A DNA stretch of 64,000 bases from Neorhizobium petrolearium (GCF_017873175.1 NZ_JAGGJW010000002.1:124001-188000), one strand, 5' to 3'. Positions 43,546-53,047 are shown, counted from the stretch's first letter. The notes: generated by a model from the sequence alone, not told the origin. Made by a program: numbers and translations.

Positions 43546-44427
43546 TCAGGACTTCACCGCACCGGCGGTGAGACCGGCGATGATGTGCTTCTGGGCGAGA
43601 AAAAAGACGATGATGGTCGGCAGGATGGTGAGCGTGATGAAGGCGAGCACCAGATGCCATTCGGTGCTGAACTCTCCCTTGTAAACCATGATGCCGAGCG
43701 GCCAGGGATAACGGCTTTCGGAATTCAGCAGGATGAGCGGCAGTATGTAGCTGTTCCAGCTTCCGACGAAGGAGATGATGCCGACGGTCGCGACGATCGG
43801 ACGCGACAGCGGGAGCGTCACGTGCCAGAAGAAGCCGAAATAGCCGCATCCATCGACAAAGGCCGCGTCGAAAAGCTCCACCGGCAGGCCGCGGAAATAG
43901 TTGCGGAACAGGATGATGCTCATGCCGAGCCCGAAGGCCACCTGCGGCAGCACGACACCCCAATAGGTGTCGAGCAGACCGAGATCGCGAATGCGGATAT
44001 AGAGCGGCAATATGGCAGTGGCGGCCGGAAACATCAGGCCGGTCAGGAAATAGTTCAGCAGATAGTCCGAACCGAAAAAGCGGATATGGGCGAAACAGAA
44101 GGCCGCCATCGCCGCAAATGTCAGCGTCAGGAATACCGTGAGCGCCGCGATGAGCAGGGAATTGCCCATCTGCAGCCAGTAGCGCTGGCTGGTGATGATA
44201 TCGCCGTAATTGCTCCACTGCCATTCCAAGGGCAGGCCAAAGGGATTGCCCCTCAGGTCCGACAGCGTCTTGAAACCGCCGAGCGCGGTGCTCACGAGTG
44301 GAACGATGACCAGGGCAGCGACGACAATCAGGCAAACATAGAGATAGGTCCTGGTCGCGACGGAGAGCCTGCGGCCGCCCGTGTGCTCCGTTGCTGCGTC
44401 GATCGGTGGTGCGGCAATATCAGTCAT
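43546..44427 (-). CDS. Sugar ABC transporter permease (MalG-like)
   Basis: A 293-residue permease with six predicted spans. The EAA coupling loop is [24 protein letters not shown]. It overlaps the upstream MalF-like gene by eight bases and forms the heterodimeric pore with it. GGAGG precedes the next gene in the operon (the ATPase), 22 bases downstream. Confidence 0.9.
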   Translation of the reverse strand: MTDIAAPPIDAATEHTGGRRLSVATRTYLYVCLIVVAALVIVPLVSTALGGFKTLSDLRGNPFGLPLEWQWSNYGDIITSQRYWLQMGNSLLIAALTVFLTLTFAAMAAFCFAHIRFFGSDYLLNYFLTGLMFPAATAILPLYIRIRDLGLLDTYWGVVLPQVAFGLGMSIILFRNYFRGLPVELFDAAFVDGCGYFGFFWHVTLPLSRPIVATVGIISFVGSWNSYILPLILLNSESRYPWPLGIMVYKGEFSTEWHLVLAFITLTILPTIIVFFLAQKHIIAGLTAGAVKS

Positions 44428-45367
44428 GGCGCATGAATATCCGCTTGTAGCTGAAGGCGAGGGTCACGCAGATGACGAACAGGATCACGCCGACGGCGCT
44501 GCCGAAACCGATCTGCATGCGCGTCACGCCGAAATTGTAGAGAAATGTCACGATAGTCTGCGTGGCGTTCGATGGCCCACCGCCGGTGAGCGGCATGATC
44601 ATGTCGAAGAGATGCAGCGAACCGACGACCGCGAAGAAAACCGACAGCCGGACGGTGGAACCGAGCAGCGGCAGGGTGACCAGGCGGAACTTCTGCCAGC
44701 CGGACGCGCCGTCGATATCGGCGGCTTCGAGCACGCTCTTGTCGATCGCCTGGAGCCCTGCGATGAACAGCATCATGTGGAAGCCGAAATATTTCCAGAC
44801 CACCACGGCGAGGATCGCATACATCGCTGTGTCGCGGTCGGCTAGCAGGAATGGCGCCTCGAAACCGAAGAAATGGGCGATACCGGCTGCGAGGCCAAAA
44901 TCGCCGTCATAGACGAAGCGCCAGATCATGCCGGCGGCGACATCAGCCAGCACATAGGGAAGGAAGAAGATCAGCCGGAAGAACAGCGCACCACGGATGC
45001 GGGTCGTCACCATCGTCGCGAGCCAGAGCGCCAAGGGAATCTGCAAGGCGAGCGAGACGAGGATGATGAGGCCATTGTTGATCAGCGCCTGGATGAACGC
45101 GCTGTTGCGCAGGACAAGCTGATAATTGCGCCAGCCGACCCATTGGGTGGGCAGGCCGTAACCGTTCCAGTTGTAGAAGGAATACCAGGCAGCCTCCCCC
45201 ATCGGCAGGATGACCAGCACGGTAAACAGCAGGAGAGCCGGCGGCAGGAACACTACGAGTACCGGCCACTTGCTTTTCGCAAACGAGCGACGGCGGCGAT
45301 TGGTTCGGCCGGTGATGCCCGCGCCGGAGGCGGGCAGCGATTTGGCCAATATTGACGTCGTATTCAT
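44420..45367 (-). CDS. Sugar ABC transporter permease (MalF-like)
   Basis: A 315-residue permease with a basic N-terminus and six spans. The first span is VLVVFLPPALLLFTVLVILPMG, and the coupling loop is EAADIDGASGWQKFRLVTLPLL, the CUT1 pattern. It lies 111 bases downstream of the binding-protein gene, with a strong stem-loop in the gap. Confidence 0.9.
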   Translation of the reverse strand: MNTTSILAKSLPASGAGITGRTNRRRRSFAKSKWPVLVVFLPPALLLFTVLVILPMGEAAWYSFYNWNGYGLPTQWVGWRNYQLVLRNSAFIQALINNGLIILVSLALQIPLALWLATMVTTRIRGALFFRLIFFLPYVLADVAAGMIWRFVYDGDFGLAAGIAHFFGFEAPFLLADRDTAMYAILAVVVWKYFGFHMMLFIAGLQAIDKSVLEAADIDGASGWQKFRLVTLPLLGSTVRLSVFFAVVGSLHLFDMIMPLTGGGPSNATQTIVTFLYNFGVTRMQIGFGSAVGVILFVICVTLAFSYKRIFMRHD

Positions 45368-45434
45368 CGGTATGGTCGCGGCTCCCCGACTGCCGGTGGC
45401 GGTCGCTCATGAAATGAATGACATCTGACTCGTT

Positions 45435-45465
45435 CCGGCACCGCGATCGGCGATCGCGGTGCCGG
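45435..45465 (-). promoter_or_regulatory. Stem-loop between binding-protein and permease genes
   Basis: A perfect 14-bp stem around a 3-base loop, read on the minus strand just after the binding-protein stop. No T-run follows, so it is more likely a 3' stabiliser or partial stop that keeps binding-protein mRNA more abundant than the permease part, as in the malE-malF gap. Confidence 0.65.
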
Positions 45466-45478
45466 TAAGGATCAGGAC

Positions 45479-46777
45479 TTAAGGGTTCTCGAGCGAAAAC
45501 GCGTCCTGGATCTGCTGGGCGGCGTCCGCCGGGGACTGCTGGCCTGAAACAATGGCGACCGACATGTCGTTGACGACGGCACCGACATTAGGCCCAAGAT
45601 CCTGATCGAGGAAGTTCTGGTGCCAGGTCTCGTTGGCGATCGCCTCCGCAGCGACCTTCAGAAGCGGGTCGGACACGGCATCGCTTGCGCCCTTGGCCAC
45701 GGGAAGGATCTTCGCGTCCCGAGCCAGCTTTCGCTGCACGTCCGGGCTGCTGAAATATTTCAGGAACTCTTCGGTCTCGGGCGGCGCGTTCTTGGTGATC
45801 GTCCAGCCGTTGATGCCGCCGAAATTGTCGGTGACGACGCCGGGCGCGCCGTCAAGCGCCGGGAAAGGGAACCTGCCGATATTCTCCACCGGCAATCCCT
45901 TGCCGCTGGTGGAATTGACGGCTTGCGTGCCGGGCGTGTTTTCGAAGCTCAGGATAATGGCGGCACGCCCGTCGCCAAACGCCGCGAGCGCATCGTTCCA
46001 GGTAGCACCTAGATAGCCGTTCTGAAACGGTTCGAGCTTGCCAAGCTCAGCCAGATATTCGCCTGCCTTGACGAAGGGCTCGCTGGCGAAACCGTCACCC
46101 TTGCCTGCCTTGGCGTCGACGAACCCTTGGTGGCCGGCTTGACGCATGGCAAGATAGCTCCAGTAGAAATGGAGAGGCCACTTGTCGCCGCCGCCACCGG
46201 CGATTGGCGTAATGCCGGCTGCCTTGAGCTTCTTGACGGCATCGGTGAAATTACCCCAGGTCTTGATCGTGGAAGCATCGACACCGGCCTTCTGGAACAG
46301 TTCCTTGTTGTAATAGAAAGCGACGACGCCGGTCCTGAAGGGTGCTGCCCAGACCTTGTCGTCAAAAGTCAGCGCATCGACGGCCGCCGCGTTGATCGTG
46401 TTTCGCCAGGCGCCGCCATTAGCATCAAGCGCCCCGGTGACGTCGCGCAGCATGCCGGTTTGCGCCTGCGCCTTCAGCACGCCTCCACCCCAGGTGTAAA
46501 ACATGCTCGGCGCTTCGGACGACTGCAGCAGGGTCGGGATCTTCGCCTTGAAGGCCTGGTTCTCCAGGAATTTCATCTCGATCTTGACGCCCGGATGGTC
46601 CTTTTCGAATTGCTCGGCAATGCCGCGCCAGACCTCGATCACGTTTGGCTGGGCCTCCACATACATCCATGTGATGACCGATTCCGCAGCCGCGACTGCG
46701 GCGCTTGCCATAAGCGCGGCGGCCCCCAGGGCCGCGACCTTGAACCTGCGTATTCCGTCTGTCCTGATGATAGCCAT
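45479..46777 (-). CDS. Sugar ABC transporter substrate-binding protein (candidate smoF counterpart)
   Basis: A 432-residue periplasmic binding protein of the CUT1/UgpB-MalE class. Signal peptide: positively charged MAIIRTDGIRRFK, then a hydrophobic core, with likely cleavage in SAAVAAAES. The mature start is ITWMYVEAQPNVIEVWRGIAEQFEKDHPGVKIEMKFLE. Further on are AAPFRTGVVAFYYNKELFQKAGV and WGNFTDAVKKLKAAGITPIAGGGGDKW. In Agrobacterium the sulfoquinovosyl glycerol binder SmoF belongs to the same class, but whether its sulfonate-binding residues are kept here cannot be decided by eye. GGGAGGAG precedes the ATG. It is the first gene of its operon, divergent from the ROK regulator. Confidence 0.88.
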   Translation of the reverse strand: MAIIRTDGIRRFKVAALGAAALMASAAVAAAESVITWMYVEAQPNVIEVWRGIAEQFEKDHPGVKIEMKFLENQAFKAKIPTLLQSSEAPSMFYTWGGGVLKAQAQTGMLRDVTGALDANGGAWRNTINAAAVDALTFDDKVWAAPFRTGVVAFYYNKELFQKAGVDASTIKTWGNFTDAVKKLKAAGITPIAGGGGDKWPLHFYWSYLAMRQAGHQGFVDAKAGKGDGFASEPFVKAGEYLAELGKLEPFQNGYLGATWNDALAAFGDGRAAIILSFENTPGTQAVNSTSGKGLPVENIGRFPFPALDGAPGVVTDNFGGINGWTITKNAPPETEEFLKYFSSPDVQRKLARDAKILPVAKGASDAVSDPLLKVAAEAIANETWHQNFLDQDLGPNVGAVVNDMSVAIVSGQQSPADAAQQIQDAFSLENP

Positions 46778-46896
46778 AATCGCACTCCTCCCGTAGCGCT
46801 TTATTTCTGCATCCGGATTAAATAAACGCGGACGTTAGCAATCTGTCAATACCTTGCCCAGAGAAGCGGCTTTGAACGCGCGAAAATGCGGGCTTT

Positions 46897-46931
46897 ACAG
46901 AAATTCCTGTTGCACTTATGCGAAATTCCGC
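46897..46931. promoter_or_regulatory. Candidate ROK operator: two near-palindromes 22 bases apart
   Basis: ACAGAAATTCCTGT (46897-46910, 6 of 7 pairs) and GCGAAATTCCGC (46920-46931, 5 of 6 pairs) share the core GAAATTCC at 46900 and 46922. The two cores are exactly 22 bases apart, about two helical turns. They lie in the 229-base region between the sugar ABC operon and the divergent ROK gene. Confidence 0.5.
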
Positions 46932-47006
46932 TCTAGAAGAAAGTGAATTTAATTTGCCTGGCGTAAAAAATCCGCGGGCACTGATTGGGTTCTGGATGCC
47001 TGCGCA

Positions 47007-48206
47007 ATGAAAACTGCCGATCCCGAATTGATGCGCGCCATCAACCGCTTGAGCGTGCTGGATACGATCCGGCGCCATGGACCTATTTCCCGGGTGGAGA
47101 TCAGCGAACGCACGGAGCTCTCGACCACCACCGTTTCGGCAATCACCGCATCCCTTCTCGACGACGGGCTGATCCTGACCCGCCATGAAGGCGATATCCG
47201 CAACGCGGCCGCGCGTGGTCGCCCCCGCGTCATGCTGGAAGTCAATCCGGATGCCGCCCGCGTGGTCGGCGCCAAGATCGCCGCAAGCCGCATGGTCTTC
47301 GTCGTCGCCAATTTCCGCGGCGACGTGCTTTCGACGCTGACGTTGCCGATCCGCATCGACCGGCAGCCGATCGCGGTGATCGCGGATCTTGTCGAGGATG
47401 GCGTGCGTCGCTGCGTTGTAGATGCCGGCCTCTCGCTGGAGGATGTTGATAGCGTTTGCCTCGGCATTCCCGGTGTCATCGAACACCGCACCGGCCATAT
47501 CCGATCGAGCCCGATTTTCCGCGAAGTCAATATTGATTTTGCTGCGGAAATGTCGGCGCGCCTGTCGACGCCGACGATTATCGAGAGCGACGCGCACGCC
47601 ATCACGCTTGGCCACCACTGGTTCGGCAAGGCCCGTGAACTGGAAGATATGGTTCTGGTCTCGCTGGAGCAGACGCTAGGGCTCGGCGTATTGCATCGTA
47701 ACAGGCTCTTTCGCGGTGCCGGCGGCCTTAGCCACAATCTCGGAGACCTTGTGCTCGGCATCGGCCCACAAGGCGTCATGCGCCTTTCAAGTCAGGCGGG
47801 AGAGAGCGCCATTCTGGGCGAACAGCAGACTGATGGGCGTTTCGCCGAAGCGATACGGCTCGGTCGCGGCATGACCCATGTCCAGGCGCTGATCCAGGCC
47901 GATGACGACCGACTGATCACCGCAGCGGTACGTGCCGGCGAGGCAATCGGACTGACGATCGCTAATATCGTCACTCTGTTCGCGCCGCCGCGGGTTATCC
48001 TCGTCGGCTCGTCGCTGGCGCTCGGAGAGCCATTTCTCAACAGTTTACGCGATGCCTATGCGCTTGCCATTCCACCGTCACTTAAGGGTGTCAGCGAGCT
48101 CGTATTCGACGATTCTACGGACGATTTCTGGGCTCAGGGCGCTGCCGCCGTTGCGCTTTACGAGCTTTACGAATCGCCTTGGAGCACCACGGGACCGGCC
48201 CTCTGA
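47007..48206 (+). CDS. ROK-family transcriptional regulator
   Basis: A 399-residue ROK (NagC/XylR-type) regulator. The N-terminal winged helix is LSVLDTIRRHGPISRVEISERTELSTTTVSAITASLLDDGLI. The ROK domain follows (RGRPRVMLEVNPDAARVVGAKI; LGIPGVIEHRTGHIRSSP; VSLEQTLGLGVLHRNRLFRGAGGLSHNLGDLVLG). The usual ROK zinc motif (CxCGxxGCxE) is absent: that stretch reads IGPQGVMRLSSQAGESAI. It is divergent from the sugar ABC operon and followed in the same direction by the dehydrogenase and ThuA-like genes. It probably represses both sides until a sugar binds. Confidence 0.87.
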   Translation: MKTADPELMRAINRLSVLDTIRRHGPISRVEISERTELSTTTVSAITASLLDDGLILTRHEGDIRNAAARGRPRVMLEVNPDAARVVGAKIAASRMVFVVANFRGDVLSTLTLPIRIDRQPIAVIADLVEDGVRRCVVDAGLSLEDVDSVCLGIPGVIEHRTGHIRSSPIFREVNIDFAAEMSARLSTPTIIESDAHAITLGHHWFGKARELEDMVLVSLEQTLGLGVLHRNRLFRGAGGLSHNLGDLVLGIGPQGVMRLSSQAGESAILGEQQTDGRFAEAIRLGRGMTHVQALIQADDDRLITAAVRAGEAIGLTIANIVTLFAPPRVILVGSSLALGEPFLNSLRDAYALAIPPSLKGVSELVFDDSTDDFWAQGAAAVALYELYESPWSTTGPAL

Positions 48207-48242
48207 CGCATCGAGCAGGCAGAATTCATCGGGAGGAAAATG

Positions 48243-49346
48243 ATGGACAAAGTCGGTATCGGCATCATCGGATGCGGCAATATTTCGGGCGCCTATCTGA
48301 AGGCGATGACCTCCACCTTTCCGATCCTCGACATTCGCGGGCTGGCCGACCTCAATCGCGATCTCGCCGAGGCCAAGGCTGCCGAATTCAATCTGCAGGC
48401 AAAGGCTGTCGCTGAGCTGCTGGCTGATCCGAAAGTCGAGATCATCGTCAACCTGACCATCCCGAAAGCGCATGTCGCGGTTGGACTGCAAGCCCTGGAA
48501 GCCGGCAAGCACACCTATTCGGAAAAGCCGCTGGGGATTAATTTCGCGGAAGGGAAAAAACTGGCCGATACCGCCAGGGCAAAAGGCCTGCGCATCGGCG
48601 CAGCGCCCGATACATTCCTCGGCGGCGGCCACCAGACCGCCCGCGCGCTCATGGACCAGGGCGTCATCGGCATTCCCGTCGGCGGCACGGCCACCTTCAT
48701 GTGCCCCGGCCATGAGCGTTGGCACCCGAACCCCGCCTTCTATTACGAGGTCGGCGGCGGCCCGATGCTGGACATGGGGCCGTACTACATCACCGATCTC
48801 GTCAATCTCCTCGGCCCTGTCGCGCAGGTCGCGGGTTTTGCGATCACCCCGCGCAAGGAGCGCATCATCACCAGCGAACCCCGCAACGGCGAACGCATTC
48901 CCGTGCATGTGCCGACCCATGTGGCAGGCGTGATGCGCTTCGCCAACGGCGCGGTCGTGCAGATCGGCATGAGTTTCGACGTCGCCGGCCACAAGCATGT
49001 GCCGCTCGAAGTCTATGGTACCGAAGGTACGCTGATCGTGCCGGATCCGAACCGTTTCGCCGGCCCGGTCGAATATCTGAAGAAGGGCGGCCAGTTCGAG
49101 GACCAGCCGGTCACCATGCCCTATGCGGACGGCAATTACCGTTCGATCGGCGTCGCCGACATGGCCTATGCGATCCGCTCCAATCGCCCGCATCGGGCTA
49201 ACGGCGATCTGGCCTTGCATGTCCTGGAGGTCATGGAAGCTTTCCACACGGCCGCCGCGGAAGGTCGCACGATCAACATCACTACGGCAACGGAACGCCC
49301 GGCACCCCTGTCGGAGTCGCTGATCGACGGCCTGCTGGCCATATGA
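48243..49346 (+). CDS. Gfo/Idh/MocA-family NAD(P)-dependent oxidoreductase
   Basis: A 367-residue sugar dehydrogenase-fold protein. The Rossmann motif is GIGIIGCGNISGAYLKAM, the substrate-site lysine is in HTYSEKPLGINFAEG, and the second signature is GGGPMLDMGPYYITDLVNLLG, in which the usual His of DxGxHxxD is Tyr. The ATG at 48243 has GGAGG at the best distance; another ATG lies three bases upstream. With the ThuA-like gene it forms a ThuB-ThuA-like pair, known from trehalose utilisation through 3-keto sugars. Some members of this superfamily are NAD-dependent sulfoquinovosidases, which is relevant given the neighbours. The substrate is unproven. Confidence 0.85.
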   Translation: MDKVGIGIIGCGNISGAYLKAMTSTFPILDIRGLADLNRDLAEAKAAEFNLQAKAVAELLADPKVEIIVNLTIPKAHVAVGLQALEAGKHTYSEKPLGINFAEGKKLADTARAKGLRIGAAPDTFLGGGHQTARALMDQGVIGIPVGGTATFMCPGHERWHPNPAFYYEVGGGPMLDMGPYYITDLVNLLGPVAQVAGFAITPRKERIITSEPRNGERIPVHVPTHVAGVMRFANGAVVQIGMSFDVAGHKHVPLEVYGTEGTLIVPDPNRFAGPVEYLKKGGQFEDQPVTMPYADGNYRSIGVADMAYAIRSNRPHRANGDLALHVLEVMEAFHTAAAEGRTINITTATERPAPLSESLIDGLLAI

Positions 49347-49363
49347 TTTTGGAGGAGAAGAAA

Positions 49364-50005
<642 letters not shown>

Positions 50006-50068
50006 AATAGGGCCGAGGAGTGGTTCCCCATCTCTTCTGCAATGGAGCACCCGGCGCTGCCACGGGTT

Positions 50069-50143
50069 TACCTCTCCCCTTGCGGGAGAGGTTACCAAAT
50101 CACGATCTTAGCAAAGCTAAGTCGTAGATTTTGTTGGTGAGGG
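50069..50143. repeat. 75-bp palindromic intergenic element, copy 1
   Basis: It has two hairpins: CCTCTCCC/GGGAGAGG around a CTTGC loop, then CTTAGC/GCTAAG around AAA, extended by ACGA/TCGT. It matches copy 2 (56960-57034) at 71 of 75 positions and lies between two convergent genes. The layout fits rhizobial mosaic palindromic elements (RIME-like). Confidence 0.8.
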
Positions 50144-50191
50144 ATTTTTGCTTACCCGGCCCCGCGCCTGCGGCTCGATGCGTTCATTGCT

Positions 50192-50231
50192 GCAATCGGT
50201 TCACTGGATCGATTGCTCAGGCTTTGCCTGA
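50192..50231. repeat. Further palindromes next to repeat copy 1
   Basis: GCAATCG (50192-50198) pairs with CGATTGC (50210-50216). Immediately after, TCAGGC-TTT-GCCTGA (50217-50231) forms another hairpin. A degenerate CTAGCT/AGCTGAG stretch near 50268-50283 may be a decayed inverted copy of the main element. The 293-base gap is therefore a mosaic of palindromes with no gene. Confidence 0.5.
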
Positions 50232-50298
50232 CCGCTCTTCCCCCTCTCACTTGCGATTTCTCACACCTAGCTAAAGCTGAGATATCGATGCCGCCCCG

Positions 50299-52290
50299 TC
50301 ACATCTCCGTCAACGTCGCAAAAATCTCCGCAAACGCTGCATCCTTGCGATAAAACACCGGCGGACTACCGATCGGCGAGGCGACCGTCACTTCTTGCCC
50401 GCCCGAAAACTCCTCGCCACTCCAGACATGCACCCACTTCGCACCCTCCGGCAGATATACGGCGCGCTCCTCCTGCGCCGCATGCCAGACCGGCGCCACC
50501 AGCAGTTCAGGACCGTAAAGATAGGCATCCTGGATGGTATAGGTCCTTGGATCATACTCGTAGTGCAGGAAGAGCGGTCGCTGGACCGGCAGGCCGCGGG
50601 CCGCCGCCTCCTTCGACAGCGTTTTCAGATAGGGCGCGAGATGCACGTAGATCCGCGTCATCCGTGCGAAATGCGCGAGCACCTCCGGATCCTGGTCGAT
50701 CTGGATGTTGTCGCGCGGCCGGTTTCCCTCATGTGTACGCATGACCGGCGTGAAGGCGGCCATCTCCGCCCAGCGCATCAGAAGTTCGGAAGTTCGGACA
50801 TTGCCGAACAAGCTCGTGTAACCGCCGATATCGGAATGGTGGTAGGCGTTGCCAAGCAGGCCTGATGACAGCGCCGCGCATATGACGGTGACGAGGCCGT
50901 CGTGACGGGAAAAATCCACCGACTGATCGCCGCCCCACAGCAGCGGGCAATGTTTCTGCACGCCGGTAAAGCCGGCGCGCATGAAGAACAGTGCCTCGCC
51001 CGCCTTGCCGCGACTCGCCACCGCCCTGGCATTGACCTCCGCCCAGAGCACCGGCCAGGCATTGTGCATCAGTTTGGCGTCGATGCCGTTCGAAAGCTCG
51101 ACATCGATCGGCAGGTATTCGCCGAAATCGGCCATCCAGCCGGAAAGCCCGAAATCGAGCATGCGCCGCCCGATGATCTCCTCGGCGAACCATTCGGCGG
51201 CTTCCGGATTGGTGAAGTCGACCACGCCGCAATCGAACTCGCCGAAATCGACAATTGCTGTATGGCCGAGCTGGTCCTTGGCGAAATAGCCGCCCGCCTC
51301 AGCTTCCGGAAACAATGTCCCGTCGACGGAGAGATAGGGATTTACATAGCCGAGGAAGCGAATGCCCTGGTCGCTCAGCTCGGCGATGCGATCCCGCAGG
51401 CCGGGATACCGCTCATCGTTCGCCTGCCAGTCCCAGAAGAGGCGTGAGCCGAACGAGGTCTGGCGGATGCCGACCCAATCCTCGCACCAGAGGCCGGAGA
51501 CCTGCACACCGGCCTGCCGCATCCTTTCCAGCCGGGCGAAGGAGTTGATGCCGTCCTTGAGGCCGATGATCGCTCCGTTGTAAACCCACTCCGGCAGTTC
51601 CGGCTGCCGCCCGAAACGCCGCGACAATGCTTCCACCAGTTCGATGAAGGTCGGTGCACAATAGAACTCGATCCGTTCCGGAACCGCCCAGATTTCGATC
51701 TCATGGAATGCCTTGCGCCGGAAATCGAAGACGGAATAAGCGGAAGTCTCCACATGCAGCGCGTAATGCGCCGAGGAGATATAAGTCGGCTGCGGGTAGT
51801 TGGTGTTGTAAAAATCGCCGCCGGCCTTGTCCTTCATGTTGGATTTGAAGGTGATCTCGCTCGTCTTGTCGCGCCCGACTCCCGGCTCGGAGGTCCAGAG
51901 CGGGAAACGGCGGCCGCGCATGTCGAAATAGGACATCTGTTCGCCGCCGCCCCAGACATGCTCGCCGCTCTCGGCATGGATGCGAATCCAGAGGCGGTTG
52001 ATGGTGTCGTCCAGCGATCGGAAATGGATCGCAAAATCCGAGACCGTCAGTTCCAGGCGCGGCGCGCGGCCCTTCACCTCGGACAAGCTGATCCTGTTAT
52101 CCTCGATCTCCACATGCCTGAGCGGACTGCGCTCTTCGATATAGTCTTCAACCTCGAAGTTGCCGCGATACATCTCCATCCGCTCCTGGCCATGACCGAT
52201 GAAAATGGACGGCGAGGAGGCGCCATGACACAGGATCAGGCGTCCGTTCAGCGAGATGGAAAAGCCGTCTGGCGTCGTTTCGAATTTCAT
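50299..52290 (-). CDS. smoI: Sulfoquinovosidase, GH31 (YihQ/SmoI type)
   Basis: A 663-residue GH31 alpha-glycosidase. It is very like E. coli YihQ (GGGEQMSYFDMRGRRFPLW, then TSEPGVGR; WMADFGEYLPIDVELSNGID; MRTHEGNRPRDNIQ). The predicted nucleophile is D388 and the acid/base is D455. The sulfonate-recognition set reads K245, E270, R283, W286 and Y491, the KERWY variant described for Agrobacterium sulfoquinovosidase rather than the QQRWY of E. coli. It would release sulfoquinovose from sulfoquinovosyl glycerol or sulfolipid. The start at 52290 gives the numbering above; a longer frame overlaps the GntR gene and is rejected. No signal peptide is present, so it is cytoplasmic. It is cotranscribed with the GntR gene 25 bases upstream. 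Confidence 0.9.
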   Translation of the reverse strand: MKFETTPDGFSISLNGRLILCHGASSPSIFIGHGQERMEMYRGNFEVEDYIEERSPLRHVEIEDNRISLSEVKGRAPRLELTVSDFAIHFRSLDDTINRLWIRIHAESGEHVWGGGEQMSYFDMRGRRFPLWTSEPGVGRDKTSEITFKSNMKDKAGGDFYNTNYPQPTYISSAHYALHVETSAYSVFDFRRKAFHEIEIWAVPERIEFYCAPTFIELVEALSRRFGRQPELPEWVYNGAIIGLKDGINSFARLERMRQAGVQVSGLWCEDWVGIRQTSFGSRLFWDWQANDERYPGLRDRIAELSDQGIRFLGYVNPYLSVDGTLFPEAEAGGYFAKDQLGHTAIVDFGEFDCGVVDFTNPEAAEWFAEEIIGRRMLDFGLSGWMADFGEYLPIDVELSNGIDAKLMHNAWPVLWAEVNARAVASRGKAGEALFFMRAGFTGVQKHCPLLWGGDQSVDFSRHDGLVTVICAALSSGLLGNAYHHSDIGGYTSLFGNVRTSELLMRWAEMAAFTPVMRTHEGNRPRDNIQIDQDPEVLAHFARMTRIYVHLAPYLKTLSKEAAARGLPVQRPLFLHYEYDPRTYTIQDAYLYGPELLVAPVWHAAQEERAVYLPEGAKWVHVWSGEEFSGGQEVTVASPIGSPPVFYRKDAAFAEIFATLTEM

Positions 52291-52315
52291 ATGTGTATTG
52301 CTCAATTCGGATGAC

Positions 52316-53020
52316 CTATCTGAGCCGCGACACATAACGCGCCACGGAATGGTCGAACCATGTATGGGAAACCTCGGCCACCACGCCATCCTGCGCCTGG
52401 CTCATGCGCAGCACATAAGGGATCGGCGAACCCGGTTTCGGTCCGAAAACCGGCGGCGCCCACTCGGGCACACTATCGAGGCAGATCCTGTCTTCCGCCC
52501 GACCGATCCAGAGGCCAAGCCGGGTGCGATAGTAGAGATAGAGGGATTCCGAAAGGTCTTCTGGCGTGATCGCCGATACATAGGAGCCGTCGAGCCAGAT
52601 CTCCTCCAGCGCCACCACCTTCCCCGACAGTTTTCGGACCCGCCGAATCCTGTGTCCCTCCGGGGAAAAGCCGAACCCCGGCAGGTCCTTCGGCTTGTCA
52701 AGCCGAACAATATCCAGAACTTCGGCCGTAGGCAGCCCCCCACCTTGGATGAGCTCTAGCCGGAACATGGCATAGACGCTCTGCGGGTCGCTGATCGCCC
52801 GGATGTAGTTGCCCGACCCCTGCACCCGGTCCAGAAGCCCACGGCTCTGCAGTTCCGCCAGCGCCTTGCGCAGCGTGCCGACCGCGATCCCGAGCTCAGC
52901 CGCAAGATGGCGTTCCGGCGCAAGCTTCTCGCCATCGACCAGCCGGCCTGCCGCGATGTCGCGCACGAACAATTCGGTGATCTGCAGATAGATCGGCAGG
53001 CTGCCCGGATGGCTTTCCAT
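52316..53020 (-). CDS. GntR-family regulator, HutC/UTRA type (regulator of the sulfoquinovose genes)
   Basis: A 234-residue regulator. The GntR winged helix is SLPIYLQITELFVRDIAAGRLVDGEKLAPERHLAAELGIAVGTLRKALAEL in shortened form across residues 7-60. A UTRA effector domain follows (EGHRIRRVRKLSGKVVALEEIWLDG, ending SHTWFDHSVARYVSRLR). The ATG at 53020 was chosen for the AGAGGAG/GGGAG stretch upstream; the frame to 53059 has no ribosome site. It is divergent from the smoC-type gene and cotranscribed with the sulfoquinovosidase, so it is the natural local regulator, probably sensing sulfoquinovose or a glycoside of it. Confidence 0.86.
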   Translation of the reverse strand: MESHPGSLPIYLQITELFVRDIAAGRLVDGEKLAPERHLAAELGIAVGTLRKALAELQSRGLLDRVQGSGNYIRAISDPQSVYAMFRLELIQGGGLPTAEVLDIVRLDKPKDLPGFGFSPEGHRIRRVRKLSGKVVALEEIWLDGSYVSAITPEDLSESLYLYYRTRLGLWIGRAEDRICLDSVPEWAPPVFGPKPGSPIPYVLRMSQAQDGVVAEVSHTWFDHSVARYVSRLR

Positions 53021-53047
53021 GAACTCCCGCTCCTCTCCCGGGAAAAA

